Assembly (NCBI RefSeq): GCF_024585265.1
Contig: NZ_CP036533.1
Span: forward strand, 2,861,001 to 2,925,000
From: Bradyrhizobium sp. WBAH42
Lineage (GTDB): Bacteria > Pseudomonadota > Alphaproteobacteria > Rhizobiales > Xanthobacteraceae
Length of the DNA: 64,000 nucleotides
Direction: 5' to 3'
This document shows positions 51,059 to 63,200 of the stretch, in pieces. The notes under the pieces were generated by a model. That model was not told the origin of the DNA, made no database searches, and was given only the letters and a program-made list of their open reading frames with translations. Positions within the stretch are counted from its first letter, which is position 1, and every line of letters starts with the position of its first letter. Both the position numbers and the translations under genes were made by a program.

Positions 51059-52750
51059 ATGGCAGACGACACCGGCAAGTTCGGCGTTGGGGCAGGGCAT
51101 CTCGGCATTCCGAATCGCCGTCAATTCTTCCAGCTCGGCGCAGGCGCGGCGGCGGGATGGACGCTTTCGAGCAGTGCGTTGGCCCAGACTGAACGCCCGA
51201 CCGCTCCGCCGGACAAGCCGCGCGGGCAGGTGATCGCGGCGCTGTCGCAGGAGCCGACCGTCTTTCATCCCTTGATGCCGGGCATCGAGGTCGATCTGGG
51301 CATCTGGTGGCAGGTGTTCTCGCCGCTCTGGTACATCGATCCCGACGGCAAGTTCGTCCCCGACCTCGCCCGCGAAGTCCCGACCCTCGAGAATGGCGGC
51401 CTGTCGGCCGATGGGTTGACCTGGAAGATCAAGCTCCGCAGCGACGTGAAGTGGCACGACGGCACGCCGTTCACGGCGGAGGATGTCAAATTCTCCATCG
51501 AGCTGATCAACAATCCCGGCTTCCGCGCGCGCAGCCGGGTCGGCCATAGCCTCGTCAAGGACATCACCGTCGTGGCGCCCGACGAGATCCATTGGCGGAT
51601 GGAAGCGCCCTATTCGCCCTATATGTCGATCCTGGCGTCGTTCACCTTCATCGTGCCCAAGCACATCCTGGAGAAGGTATCCGATCCGAACGCCTCACCG
51701 TTCCACAATGCGCCTGTCGGGACCGGCCCGTTTCGCTGGGGCGAGCGCGTGCCCGGCGACCATATCCAGTTGAACGCCCACACCGGTTATCATGGCAAGG
51801 GGCCGTACCTCGAACGCGTGGTCTTCAAATACATCCCTGATCTCACCGTGCTCTACACCCAGTTCCGCACCGGTCAGGTCGACTATACGGGCCTGCAAGG
51901 CATCTTGCCGAACTTCGTGCAGGAGGCAAAGACGCTGAAGGGCCGCAAGATCTTCGTTTCGTCGACGTCCTCGGTAGAGCATATCGCGCCGAACCTGGAT
52001 TTTGGCCCTTTCACCGATCGTGCCGTGCGCGAGGCGCTCTATCTCGGCATCAACAAGCAGGCGATCATCGACGCGCTCTATTACGGCCTGCCGACGCAGA
52101 CCGAGAGCTTCGTGCCGCAGCAGGCCTGGTCGTTCCAGCAGGGGCTGCCGCAGCACAAATACGATCCTGCCAAGGCCAACGCGCTGCTCGACGCCGCGGG
52201 CTGGGTTCGCGGCTCCAGCGGCATTCGCGAGAAGGGCGGCGTCAAGCTCGAGTTCGCCAACTCGACGACGGCGGGCAGTGCCGTGCGCGAACAGTGCCAG
52301 CAGCTCCTGATCCAGGACTGGCGGGCCATTGGCGCGGCGATGCGCGTCAACAACATGCCGGCGGCCGTGATCTGGGGCGACTTCTGGCAGCAATCGAAGT
52401 TCAATTCGGTGATCGTCGGCGTGAACTTCATGCTGGGCAGCGACCCCGACGTGACGCCGCGCTTCGGCTCCGGCGCCATTCCCGCCAAGGGCGGCCGCGG
52501 CTACAACACGTATCAATATCAGAGCGCGGAGGCCGACCGACTGCTGTCTCAAGGCGCCCAGCAATTCGACCTTGCGCAGCGCAAGGCGACCTATGGCGAG
52601 CTGCAAAAGCTGATCCGCAACGACCTCGCCATCCTGCCGCTGTTCCAGGGCTTCATCGCCGAGGGCATCAAGGAGGGGCTGCAAGGCTTCCGTCCCAACA
52701 TCAACATGTCGATCAACAGCTGGAACATGCGCGAATGGTATTGGGCGTGA
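51059..52750 (+). CDS. Peptide-type ABC transporter substrate-binding protein
   Basis: A 563-residue SBP_bac_5 (DppA/OppA) protein. The N terminus carries a twin-arginine export signal (NRRQFFQLGAGAAAGWTL). Family segments LSADGLTWKIKLRSDVKWHD, DGTPFTAEDVKFSIE and YNTYQYQSAEADRLL are typical. It delivers a dipeptide, opine or amino-acid derivative to the permeases that follow in the operon. The ligand is unknown. Confidence 0.92.
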   Translation: MADDTGKFGVGAGHLGIPNRRQFFQLGAGAAAGWTLSSSALAQTERPTAPPDKPRGQVIAALSQEPTVFHPLMPGIEVDLGIWWQVFSPLWYIDPDGKFVPDLAREVPTLENGGLSADGLTWKIKLRSDVKWHDGTPFTAEDVKFSIELINNPGFRARSRVGHSLVKDITVVAPDEIHWRMEAPYSPYMSILASFTFIVPKHILEKVSDPNASPFHNAPVGTGPFRWGERVPGDHIQLNAHTGYHGKGPYLERVVFKYIPDLTVLYTQFRTGQVDYTGLQGILPNFVQEAKTLKGRKIFVSSTSSVEHIAPNLDFGPFTDRAVREALYLGINKQAIIDALYYGLPTQTESFVPQQAWSFQQGLPQHKYDPAKANALLDAAGWVRGSSGIREKGGVKLEFANSTTAGSAVREQCQQLLIQDWRAIGAAMRVNNMPAAVIWGDFWQQSKFNSVIVGVNFMLGSDPDVTPRFGSGAIPAKGGRGYNTYQYQSAEADRLLSQGAQQFDLAQRKATYGELQKLIRNDLAILPLFQGFIAEGIKEGLQGFRPNINMSINSWNMREWYWA

Positions 52751-52777
52751 TGCGTCCAATGCGCTGGATCGCCTGAG

Positions 52778-53728
52778 ATGGCCCGTTACGTCGTCAACCG
52801 CCTGGCCCAGGCGATCATGCTGCTCGTGATCGTCTCGGGAATCGGCTTTGCCATCCTGCATCTGGCGCCGGGCGGCCCGCTGTCGCAGTTTGCCGTCTCC
52901 GGACAGATGACGCAGGAGGATCTCGACCGCGTCACCAGGCAACTCGGCCTCGATCGGCCGCTGCCGATCCAATATCTCGACTGGTTCGGTCGCATGGTAG
53001 GGGGCGATTGGGGCAAATCCTATCGCGACGGCGAGCCGGTGCTGTCGGTGATCTCCTCCCACCTCGGCGCCACGCTGGAGCTGATGGCGACGGCGACCAT
53101 CATCGCGGTGCTGCTCGGCTGCTGGATCGGCATCCTTGGCGCGCTGCGCCGCTACTCGTTGTTCGATACGCTCGCCACCGTCGGCGCCATGATCGCGCTG
53201 TCGATCCCGACGTTCTGGTTCGGTCTCGTCACCATCTACGTCTTCTCGGTCAAGCTCGGCTGGCTGCCGGCGGGCAATCGGCACACCATTGGCGACGGCT
53301 CCTTCCTCGACCTGCTGCATCATCTGATCGCGCCGGCCGTGGTGCTGGCGCTGGTCGAGACCGCGATGTGGGGCCGCTTCATGCGCTCCTCGATGCTCGA
53401 GGTGATCAACCAGGACTACATCCGCACCGCGCGCGCCAAGGGCATGCCGGAATGGCGCATCCTCACGGTGCACGCGCTGCGCAATGCGCTGTTGCCGATG
53501 ATCACGGTCGCCGGCCTGCAGTTTCCGACCCTGCTCGGCGGCGCGCTGGTGGCGGAGACCGTGTTCACCTGGCCGGGCATGGGCCGGCTGTTCCTCGATT
53601 CCATCGGCTACCGCGATTATCCCGTGGTCATGGGTATCCTGATGTTCTCGGCGACGATGGTGCTGATCGGCTCGCTGCTCGCCGACATCCTCTATGCGGT
53701 CGTCGATCCGCGCATCCGGGTGGGCTGA
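52778..53728 (+). CDS. ABC transporter permease (DppB type)
   Basis: A 316-residue inner-membrane permease with six predicted helices (opening VNRLAQAIMLLVIVSGIGF). The EAA loop RTARAKGMPEWRILTVHALRN that contacts the ATPase is clear. It lies 27 bp after the binding protein and 4 bp before the second permease. Confidence 0.93.
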   Translation: MARYVVNRLAQAIMLLVIVSGIGFAILHLAPGGPLSQFAVSGQMTQEDLDRVTRQLGLDRPLPIQYLDWFGRMVGGDWGKSYRDGEPVLSVISSHLGATLELMATATIIAVLLGCWIGILGALRRYSLFDTLATVGAMIALSIPTFWFGLVTIYVFSVKLGWLPAGNRHTIGDGSFLDLLHHLIAPAVVLALVETAMWGRFMRSSMLEVINQDYIRTARAKGMPEWRILTVHALRNALLPMITVAGLQFPTLLGGALVAETVFTWPGMGRLFLDSIGYRDYPVVMGILMFSATMVLIGSLLADILYAVVDPRIRVG

Positions 53729-53732
53729 AGCG

Positions 53733-54608
53733 ATGGCGACCGCAACCCTCTCCACCGTTCAGCTCGCGCCCGGCCAGGCCGCGTGGCGGCGCTTCCGCCG
53801 GCATCGGCTGGCGCTCGCGGGCGCATTGATCATTCTGGTGCTCGTGCTCGGCTCGACCGTCGGTCCCTATCTGCTGCCGTTCGACGACACCTATATCGAC
53901 ATCATGAAGCGGTTCGCGCCGCCGCTCTCCGGCGCGCATATCCTCGGCACCGACGAGCTCGGCCGCGACGTGCTGGCGCGGCTGTTGATGGGCGGGAGGG
54001 TCTCGCTGTCGATCGGCATCGTCGCGATGGTGATCGCGATGGCGGTCGGCATCGTCGTCGGCGCCTTTGCCGGCTTCTATGGCGGCGCCGTCGGCGCGGT
54101 GCTGATGCGGCTCGTCGACGCCGTGCTGTGCTTTCCGACCATCTTCCTGCTGCTGGCGCTCGCAGCGCTCACCGAGCCCGGCCTCGTCACCACCACCGTG
54201 CTGATCGCGGCGACGGCCTGGATGGCGGTCGCGCGCGTCGTCGAGGCCCAGGTGCGCTCTTTGCGCGAGCGGGAATTCGCGGTGGCCGCGCTCGCCTTCG
54301 GCTCCTCGAACCTGCGCATCATGTTCCGCGAGCTCGTGCCGAACGCGATCGCGCCGATCGTTGTTGCCGCGACGCTCAACGTCGCCAAGGCGATCCTGCT
54401 CGAATCCTATGTCAGCTATCTCGGCTACGGCATCCAGCCGCCGGCGGCGAGCTGGGGCAACATGCTCAACAATGCGCAGATCTATCTGACCAGCGCGCCC
54501 TGGCTCGCGATCGCGCCTGGCGTCGCCATCACGCTCGCGGTGACCAGCTTCAACTTTCTCGGTGACGGCCTGCGCGACGCGCTCGATCCACGAATGAACA
54601 TCCCCTGA
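53733..54608 (+). CDS. ABC transporter permease (DppC type)
   Basis: A 291-residue permease of the DppC type with an N-terminal extension before the first helix (LALAGALIILVLVLGSTVG). HILGTDELGRDVLARLLMGGR is the family signature and AALAFGSSNLRIMFRELVPN the EAA loop. Partner of the upstream permease. Start at the ATG 53733, with GAAGCG before it. Confidence 0.93.
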   Translation: MATATLSTVQLAPGQAAWRRFRRHRLALAGALIILVLVLGSTVGPYLLPFDDTYIDIMKRFAPPLSGAHILGTDELGRDVLARLLMGGRVSLSIGIVAMVIAMAVGIVVGAFAGFYGGAVGAVLMRLVDAVLCFPTIFLLLALAALTEPGLVTTTVLIAATAWMAVARVVEAQVRSLREREFAVAALAFGSSNLRIMFRELVPNAIAPIVVAATLNVAKAILLESYVSYLGYGIQPPAASWGNMLNNAQIYLTSAPWLAIAPGVAITLAVTSFNFLGDGLRDALDPRMNIP

Positions 54609-54661
54609 CGCGCAAGACTGTCTGACGCGCAAGACCTCGAACTGAACTCCAGGAGTGCCCC

Positions 54662-55990
54662 ATGTCCCCGCCGCTCAACCGCATCAACAGCGACGAACGC
54701 CTGCCGGCGCAGGTGGATGTCGTCGTCATCGGCGGCGGCGTGATCGGCGTGTCCGCGGCCTATCATCTGGCGAAGAAAGGCCACTCCGTCGCGCTGGTCG
54801 AGAAGGGCCATGTCGGCGGCGAGCAGTCGAGCCGCAATTGGGGCTGGTGCCGCCAGCAGGGCCGCGCCCGCGAGGAGATCCCGCTCGCGCGCGAGGCGCT
54901 GCGGCTGTGGGAGGACATGCAGAACGACGCCGGCGTCGATGCCGGCTTCCGCCGCACCGGCGTCTTGTTCCTCACCAAGAGCAAGGACGAGCTCGCCGGC
55001 TGGGAGCGCTGGGCCGCGGTCGCGCGCGAGCAGCAGGTCCACTCCACCGTCTTGACGCCGGCCGAGGTCGCCGAGCGCATGCCTGGCAGTGCCGACACAT
55101 GGGTCGGCGGCCTGCACACGCCGAGCGATGGCCGCGCCGAGCCGTCGATGGCCGTCCCTGCGCTCGCCACAGCCGCGCGCAAGCACGGCGTCACCATCCA
55201 TCAGGGCTGCGCCGCGCGCGGGCTGGAGACGACAGGCGGGCGTGTCAGCGCCGTCGTCACCGAGAAGGGTACCATCCGCACGCAGTCGGTGCTGCTGGCG
55301 GGCGGCGCGTGGTCGTCGCTGTTCTGCCGCCGCCACGGCATCGAGCTGCCGATCGGCCTCGTCAACGCCACCGCGTGCCGGACCACGCCGGGTCCGGAGA
55401 TCACCTCCGGCGCGCTCGGCACCGATTTCTACTGCATCCGCCGCCGCCTCGACGGCGGCTTCACGCTGGCGCTGCGCAACCGCGGCACGGTCGAGCTGTC
55501 GCCGGACCTGTTCCGTTACGCGCGCACGTTCTGGCCGACCTATCAGCACCGCAAGAACGGATTGAAGCTCTCGTTCGGCAAGTCGTTCTTCGATCAGCTC
55601 ATGCGCGGCACCAGCTGGAGCTTCGACAAGCCGTCGCCGTTCGAGGCCGAGCGCGTGCGCGATCCCGCGCCCGACATGTCGCTGGTCAATGCGGCGCTGG
55701 CGGCGCTGATCAAGTCGAACCCCGGGCTCAAGGACATCGAGATCGCAGAAGCCTGGGGCGGCACGATCGACTGCACGCCCGACACGATTCCGGTGATCTC
55801 GCCGGTCGACGCGCTGCCGGGCTTCTTCCTCGCCACCGGCTTCTCGGGCCATGGCTTCGGCATCGGTCCCGCGGCCGGCAAGCTCGCCGCCGACATCGTG
55901 ACCGGCTCGACGCCGCTGGTCGATCCCGCCGCTTACAGCCACAAGCGCATGATCGACGGCCGTCGGCTCGCGCCGGTCAGCCCGTTCTGA
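54662..55990 (+). CDS. DAO-type FAD-dependent oxidoreductase
   Basis: A 442-residue flavoprotein of the D-amino-acid/glycine oxidase (DAO) family. The FAD motif is VVVIGGGVIGVSAAYHLA, then SRNWGWCRQQGR near the N terminus, and GFFLATGFSGHGFGIGPAAG near the C terminus is the second FAD-contact region. It probably oxidises an amine or amino-acid derivative imported by the ABC system. It is between the permease and hydroxyacid dehydrogenase genes of the operon. Confidence 0.9.
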   Translation: MSPPLNRINSDERLPAQVDVVVIGGGVIGVSAAYHLAKKGHSVALVEKGHVGGEQSSRNWGWCRQQGRAREEIPLAREALRLWEDMQNDAGVDAGFRRTGVLFLTKSKDELAGWERWAAVAREQQVHSTVLTPAEVAERMPGSADTWVGGLHTPSDGRAEPSMAVPALATAARKHGVTIHQGCAARGLETTGGRVSAVVTEKGTIRTQSVLLAGGAWSSLFCRRHGIELPIGLVNATACRTTPGPEITSGALGTDFYCIRRRLDGGFTLALRNRGTVELSPDLFRYARTFWPTYQHRKNGLKLSFGKSFFDQLMRGTSWSFDKPSPFEAERVRDPAPDMSLVNAALAALIKSNPGLKDIEIAEAWGGTIDCTPDTIPVISPVDALPGFFLATGFSGHGFGIGPAAGKLAADIVTGSTPLVDPAAYSHKRMIDGRRLAPVSPF

Positions 55991-55997
55991 GGCGGGC

Positions 55998-56924
55998 ATG
56001 ACGGTTCTCTACAAGGCCAACATGGTGCGCGGCGCCGAGTGGGCGCGCTTCTTCGCGGAACGCGCGCCCGACATCCCGTTCCGGCTCTGGCCCGACATCG
56101 GCGATCCCGCCAACGTGCGCTATCTCGTGGCCTGGGTGCCGCCGGACGACATCGCGACGACGTTCCCGAATCTGGAGCTGGTCTTCTCGGTCGGTGCCGG
56201 CGTCGATCAGTTCGACATCACCAGGTTGCCGCCGCATGTTCCGCTGGTCCGCATGATGGAGCCTGGCATCACCGATCGCATGGTCGAATATGCCTGCATG
56301 TCGGTGCTGGCGCTGCATCGCGATCTCGTGCAGTTCATCGCCCAGCAGCGCGATCAAGTCTGGCGCGAGCTTCCGGCGACGTACACGAGCGAGCGGCGTG
56401 TCGGCGTGATGGGGCTCGGCCAACTCGGCCAGGCGGTGCTGGAACGGCTCAAGACGTTCGGCTTTCCGCTCTCGGGGTGGAATCGTTCGCCGCGCGAGAT
56501 CGAAGGCGTCACCTGTTATGCGGGCGCCGACTCGTTACCGGATTTCCTGGGGCAGAGCGACATTCTGGTCTGCCTGCTGCCGTTGACCTCGGAGACGCGC
56601 GGCATCCTCAACGCAGAGCTGTTCGTGCGCCTGCCGCGCGGTGCCCGGCTGCTCAATGTCGGGCGGGGCGGGCATCTGGTCGAGGTCGACCTCATCGCTG
56701 CGCTGGACAGCGGTGCGCTGTCGGCTGCCGTGCTCGACGTCGCCGAGCCCGAGCCGCTGCCTGCGGGCCATCCGTTCTGGAGCCATCCGCGCATTCTCCT
56801 GACGCCGCACATCGCCAGCACGACAAAGCCGGAAACGGCGGTCGGCTATGTGCTTGATACCATCGCGCGACACCGCCGCGGCGAGGCCTTGCCGGGGCTG
56901 GTCGATCGGAAGCGGGGGTACTGA
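55998..56924 (+). CDS. GhrA-type 2-hydroxyacid dehydrogenase
   Basis: A 308-residue D-2-hydroxyacid dehydrogenase resembling glyoxylate/hydroxypyruvate reductase A. The dinucleotide motif is VGVMGLGQLGQAVLERL; the catalytic Arg is in NVGRGGHLV, Glu in AEPEPLP and His in LTPHIAST, so the active site is complete. It is 7 bp after the DAO gene and would reduce a 2-oxoacid released by its action. Confidence 0.9.
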   Translation: MTVLYKANMVRGAEWARFFAERAPDIPFRLWPDIGDPANVRYLVAWVPPDDIATTFPNLELVFSVGAGVDQFDITRLPPHVPLVRMMEPGITDRMVEYACMSVLALHRDLVQFIAQQRDQVWRELPATYTSERRVGVMGLGQLGQAVLERLKTFGFPLSGWNRSPREIEGVTCYAGADSLPDFLGQSDILVCLLPLTSETRGILNAELFVRLPRGARLLNVGRGGHLVEVDLIAALDSGALSAAVLDVAEPEPLPAGHPFWSHPRILLTPHIASTTKPETAVGYVLDTIARHRRGEALPGLVDRKRGY

Positions 56925-56964
56925 GGTCATGATGGGAACACCGGTGCAGCCACGAGCGAAGTTC

Positions 56965-57083
56965 ACCTCTCCCGCTTGCGGGAGAGGTCGGCGCGCAGCG
57001 CCGGGAGAGGGCTCTCTCCTCTTAGGGATTCTCGCCTGCGGAGACACCCTCTCCCCAACCCTCCCCCGCAAGCGGGGGAGGGA
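56965..57083 (+). repeat. Repeat family A, full copy
   Basis: Opposite orientation to the element at 13623-13740. It starts with the hairpin ACCTCTCCCGC-TT-GCGGGAGAGGT and ends CCTCCCCCGCAAGCGGGGGAGGG. It splits the operon between the hydroxyacid dehydrogenase gene and the ATPase gene. Confidence 0.88.
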
Positions 57084-57119
57084 GCGCACCTTCTTCGCGG
57101 CAGGCCTTGAGGTCTACAC

Positions 57120-58976
<1,857 letters not shown>

Positions 58977-59420
58977 GGCTGCGAGCTTCACGAAACCAAG
59001 CGCGGATCTTTGATTTCGGCCAGACGTGATCAGCCTGCTGACCAACCGCGCGTTGCAGATCCAGCGTGTTCGCCTTCCGTTATCGCGACAATGCAGACGC
59101 GTCCTCCGGAAATTGTGACCGAATAGAGCGACAGGGAGGAGCCGTGTGTGAACCGCTTCATACGCGATCGCTCTTTTTCGGAATTACCACTCATCCAACG
59201 AAATTGCCGCACCCGGATCATTTCAAACACGGGTGAGACGCAATGCCTGCGCAGCCACATGCTCGCAGCTTTGGATTGGCTCCGTCTCGTTCACGAGCAA
59301 AGCCGGTCCCATCACTCAGCAAAGATCCTTCAGTAAGTTGGAATGAAAGGGCATCGCGCAACTCATGCAGCTTCTGTTCGGGGTCGGCCGGTAGGCTGCT
59401 ACTTACTCAGAGGAGCTCCT
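58977..59420. other. Intergenic region with no gene recognised
   Basis: About 444 bases between the ABC ATPase and a small membrane protein gene. GC content is lower than in neighbouring coding DNA. Short open frames exist on both strands but none has a convincing start or family pattern. A GCGATCGC palindrome occurs near 59164. I see no hairpin with a T-run and no EcfG motif. Confidence 0.5.
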
Positions 59421-59936
59421 ATGAAGATAAGCAGCGCAATTTCCAGCGCCTTCTCTGCAACAAGGCGCGTCGGCAATCTTCGGATCGCCCGTTCCAGTCT
59501 GATTAAATCGGCCCATCTTCTTGAAAGAATCGGGCTGGCCGCCGTTGGGGCCTCTGGTGGCCTCTATGTTGGAGCGACCCTGTTACGTCAGAAAGCCGGA
59601 CTGTTTGAAAGCGGCTGGATCGTCCTGATAACGATGCTCTACGGAGCGCTTGGCTATTACGTGGGGATTGATTTGTCCGGCAATGGTGCACAGAAGCCGA
59701 CATCGAGTATCTCGGAAGAATGGAACGGTTCCGAGCCGGTCGAGATCATGAGTGCGGCGGGAACGTTTGGCGCGGCAATCGCTGCAACTCTCTCCGTCAG
59801 CATCCTTGTCCTTGATCAAAATCTGCCTAACGGCCTTATCGGCTTTGTTGCCGGCTGCTGGGTGGTTGGTTCTTCGCTTCAGGTTGCGGCGGGCACGATG
59901 GCTCGCAGTTATGAAGCGCCTATCAGCGAGCAGTGA
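59421..59936 (+). CDS. Hypothetical membrane protein (171 aa)
   Basis: A 171-residue protein with about four hydrophobic segments (IGLAAVGASGGLYVGATLL, WIVLITMLYGALGYYVGI, FGAAIAATLSVSILVL, NGLIGFVAGCWVVGSSLQVAAG). A basic N terminus (SATRRVGNLRIARSS) suggests the N-in topology. GAGGAGCTCCT precedes the ATG. No family recognised. Coding-style codon use is weaker than for neighbours, as for many acquired small genes. Confidence 0.65.
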   Translation: MKISSAISSAFSATRRVGNLRIARSSLIKSAHLLERIGLAAVGASGGLYVGATLLRQKAGLFESGWIVLITMLYGALGYYVGIDLSGNGAQKPTSSISEEWNGSEPVEIMSAAGTFGAAIAATLSVSILVLDQNLPNGLIGFVAGCWVVGSSLQVAAGTMARSYEAPISEQ

Positions 59937-60238
59937 AGGAAGCTGCGGTCGCGGAGAACATCCGCTTGGCACAAGCCGCAGTGCTGGTTCGGCTCTGGTT
60001 CGAAACGACCGCGACGATTCTTCGCAACCTCTGCCGTCCAATGCTGCGTGCCGACGATGTTTGGTAGCAAGCCTGTTGGCATCGAGCAGCGTCACCGCTT
60101 GAACGCAATATCGGTATTGAGAAACCTAGGTTATCGCGCAACAAACAAAACGTGCCATCATGGTGGTGTTGGTATATTGTCCCCGCGCGCCGTGGTCCAA
60201 AATTCTGCTAACCGCCAACCACACGATCGGTGGAGCCA
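59937..60238. other. Intergenic region upstream of the SAM-cyclase gene
   Basis: About 302 bases that should hold the promoter of the downstream signalling gene. I see no strong inverted repeat or recognised promoter motif; sequence around 60120-60180 is AT-rich compared with the coding regions. Confidence 0.5.
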
Positions 60239-63200
60239 ATGCAGATTGCGGAGTGGCTCGATAAGCTGGGGCTTGCGCAATACGCGCAGCGCTTTGCCCA
60301 GAATGGGATCGACATAGGCGTCCTTCCCGAACTGATGGACGAGGACTTCGAGAAGCTCGGAGTCCTGCTCGGCCATCGCCGCAAAATGCTCCGTGCTATC
60401 GCTGACCTCGATCCGGCCGCGTTGATCGCTTCTCCCGCTCCTCCCCAGGACGCCGAGCGGCGTCACCTCACCGTCATGTTCTGCGATCTGGTCGGCTCGA
60501 CTGCGCTCTCGGCGCGTCTCGATCCCGAGGACATGTGGGAGGTGATCCGCGCCTATCGCGCTGCCTGCGCGAGCGTGGTTGGTGCCTATGATGGCAGGAT
60601 CGCCAGATTCGTCGGTGACGGAATACTCGTCTATTTCGGCTATCCGCGCGCCCACGAAGACGATGCCGAGCGCGCGGTGCGCGCCGGCCTCGACATGATC
60701 GCCGCGATACGCCAGCTCAAGACGGGGACTGACGAACGAGCCGAACTGCGGATCGCAATTGCGACCGGACTTGTGGTGGTCGGCGACCTCATCAGCGGAG
60801 ATGCGTCGGAGGAGCACGCAACCATCGGCGACACGCCAAACCTCGCCGCCCGGCTCCAGAGCCTGGCGGAGCCGGGGGTCGTCGTCGTTGCTTCATCGAC
60901 GCGCCGGCTGCTTGGCGATCTCTTCTCCTTGCGCAATCTCGGCCGTCGGGAGGTCAAGGGAATGGCAGACCCCATCGCAGTCTGGGCGGTGGAAGGAGCA
61001 ACCGCATCCGAGAGTCGCTTCGAGGCAGTCCGTGCCGCGCGCTCGATCGGCTTTGTCGGTCGCAAGAGCGAGATCGAGTTCATCCTCTCGCGCCAGCGGG
61101 AGGCATGGCAGGGCCGGGGCCAGATCGTGTTGATTTCCGGCGAAGCGGGCATTGGCAAGTCGCGCATTGTGGCAACGCTGTCGGAAAGCCCCTCGTTGGG
61201 GACGCACCGTCGCGTGCGATATCAGTGTTCGCCTTACCACACCAACAGTGCGCTTCATCCCTTTGTTGCGCAGCTCGAGCGCGCCGCCGGAATTCGCTCG
61301 CACGACACGCCGGATCAAAAGCTCGACAAGCTCGAGGCAATGCTGGCGATAGGAACCCAGCAGGTCGCCCGGGCAACACCGCTGATTGCGGCGCTGCTTT
61401 CGATTCCGACCGGCGACCATTGCCCGCCCCTCGGCTTGAGCCCGGCGCAGCAGCGGCGCCAGACATTTGCCGCCCTTCTGGATCAGCTTGAGGGACTGGC
61501 GCGAGACCAGCCGCTGCTGATCATCTGCGAGGATATGCATTGGGCCGATGCGACGACACTTGAGCTGTTCGATCTCGCGGTCGATCGGATCAGAGGACTG
61601 CCGATCCTCGTGCTCCTGACGTCCCGGCCGGAGTTCGAGCCCTCCTGGTCGGGCCTTGCCAACGTCAGTCTGTTGCGGCTCGACCGGCTCGATCGGCAGG
61701 ACACGCGCGCGCTCGTCGAGCAGATTGTCGTCGGTCGCCAGCTGCCACGCGAGATGATGGAGCAGATCATCGACAAGACCGATGGCATTCCGTTATTCGT
61801 CGAGGAATTGACCAAGATGGTGCTGGAGTCCGGGCTGCTCGTCGAGGATGCCGGGCGCTACCGCCTGAACTGTCCGCTGCCGCCGCTTGCTATCCCTGCG
61901 ACGCTGCAGGATTCGCTGATGGCGCGGCTCGACCGGCTCGCTCCGGTCAAGGAGGTGGCCCAGATAGGCGCCGCCATTGGCCGCGACTTCTCGTACGCGC
62001 TGTTGAAAACCGTGGCGGGACGCGACGATCTGACGCTGGGCGCGGCGCTGGGACAACTCGAAGAGGCCGAACTGCTGCTGCGTCGTGGGACGCCGCCCGA
62101 AGCAAATTACAGTTTCAAGCACGCTCTTGTTCAGGAAGCGGCCTACGAGAGTCTGCTTAGGAGCAAACGGCAGGTGCTTCACACACGGATTGGCGATGTC
62201 CTGCGCGAGAAGTTTCCAGTCGTCGCCGAGACCGAGCCGGAAGTCCTGGCGCACCACTTCACCGAGGCGGGGCTGAGCGAGATCGCACTCGAGTGGTGGC
62301 GCAAGGCGGGTCAGCAGGCGTTGAAACGCTCGGCCTATTCCGAGGCGATCGCGCATCTCGGCAAGGCCATCGCGATCGCCGATCAATTGCCTGACGAACC
62401 CCGCCGGATGATGAGCAGGCTGCATCTTCAAATCGCATATGGCCGTGCCTTGCGGGGCAGCCTCGGCCACAGCGCTCCGGAAACGGTCGCGGCATGGACG
62501 CGCGCGCGACAATTCGCGGCTGGTATCGATGATCCCGTTGAACTTGCGCCGGTCCATTCCGGCCTCTTCAATGCCTGCCTGACGCATGGCGAACTTGCTC
62601 CGATGCGGGAGCTGGCGGATGCCATCAGGAGCGCCGCTGAGCGACGGCCGGACTCGCCGGTGGCCGCCGTCGTGGCCCATTGGACCGGCGGCGTGACGTG
62701 CTGGTTCGCCGGCGGGTATTCGAATGCGCGTACGCATCTTGAGCGGGCGCTGGCGATCTATCGGGCCGAACCGGATCCGGCGACGTTCAGAGCTTCGGCG
62801 CTGGATCTTCCGTTCGTCATCATGCGATTTCTCGCCCTGGTGCTCTGGCCGCTCGGCGACATCGCTCGTGCGCGCAGGCTCGCCGCGGAAGCGGTGGGTA
62901 CTCCGGGAGAAAAACGGGCGCTGTCCCAGGCCAATGCGCTGGTTCATCGCGCCGTGTTCGACGGAGTATGCGGGGGCATGTTGCAGCAGACAGAGACGAT
63001 CCTGGCGCTCGGTCTCGCGCGCGACCACACGATGCCGCTGTACGTGGCCGCCGGCACCTACCTGAATGGCCTTGCCAAGTGGCGTGCCGGCGACCGAATG
63101 GCCGGACTGGCGGACATGCGTCACGGCTGGACCTTCCTGCACGAGAACGATTGCTACCTCTGCGAACCGTTCTGGGGGATGCATGTCGCCCTGGCGATTG

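Noticed and set aside
51695..53755. A 686-codon open frame antisense to the ABC permease genes
   Set aside because: The same high-GC artefact; the plus-strand frames show clear SBP and permease signatures.
59030..59260. A 76-codon minus-strand frame in the 58977-59420 gap
   Set aside because: No ribosome-binding site, no recognisable domain and no supporting context.
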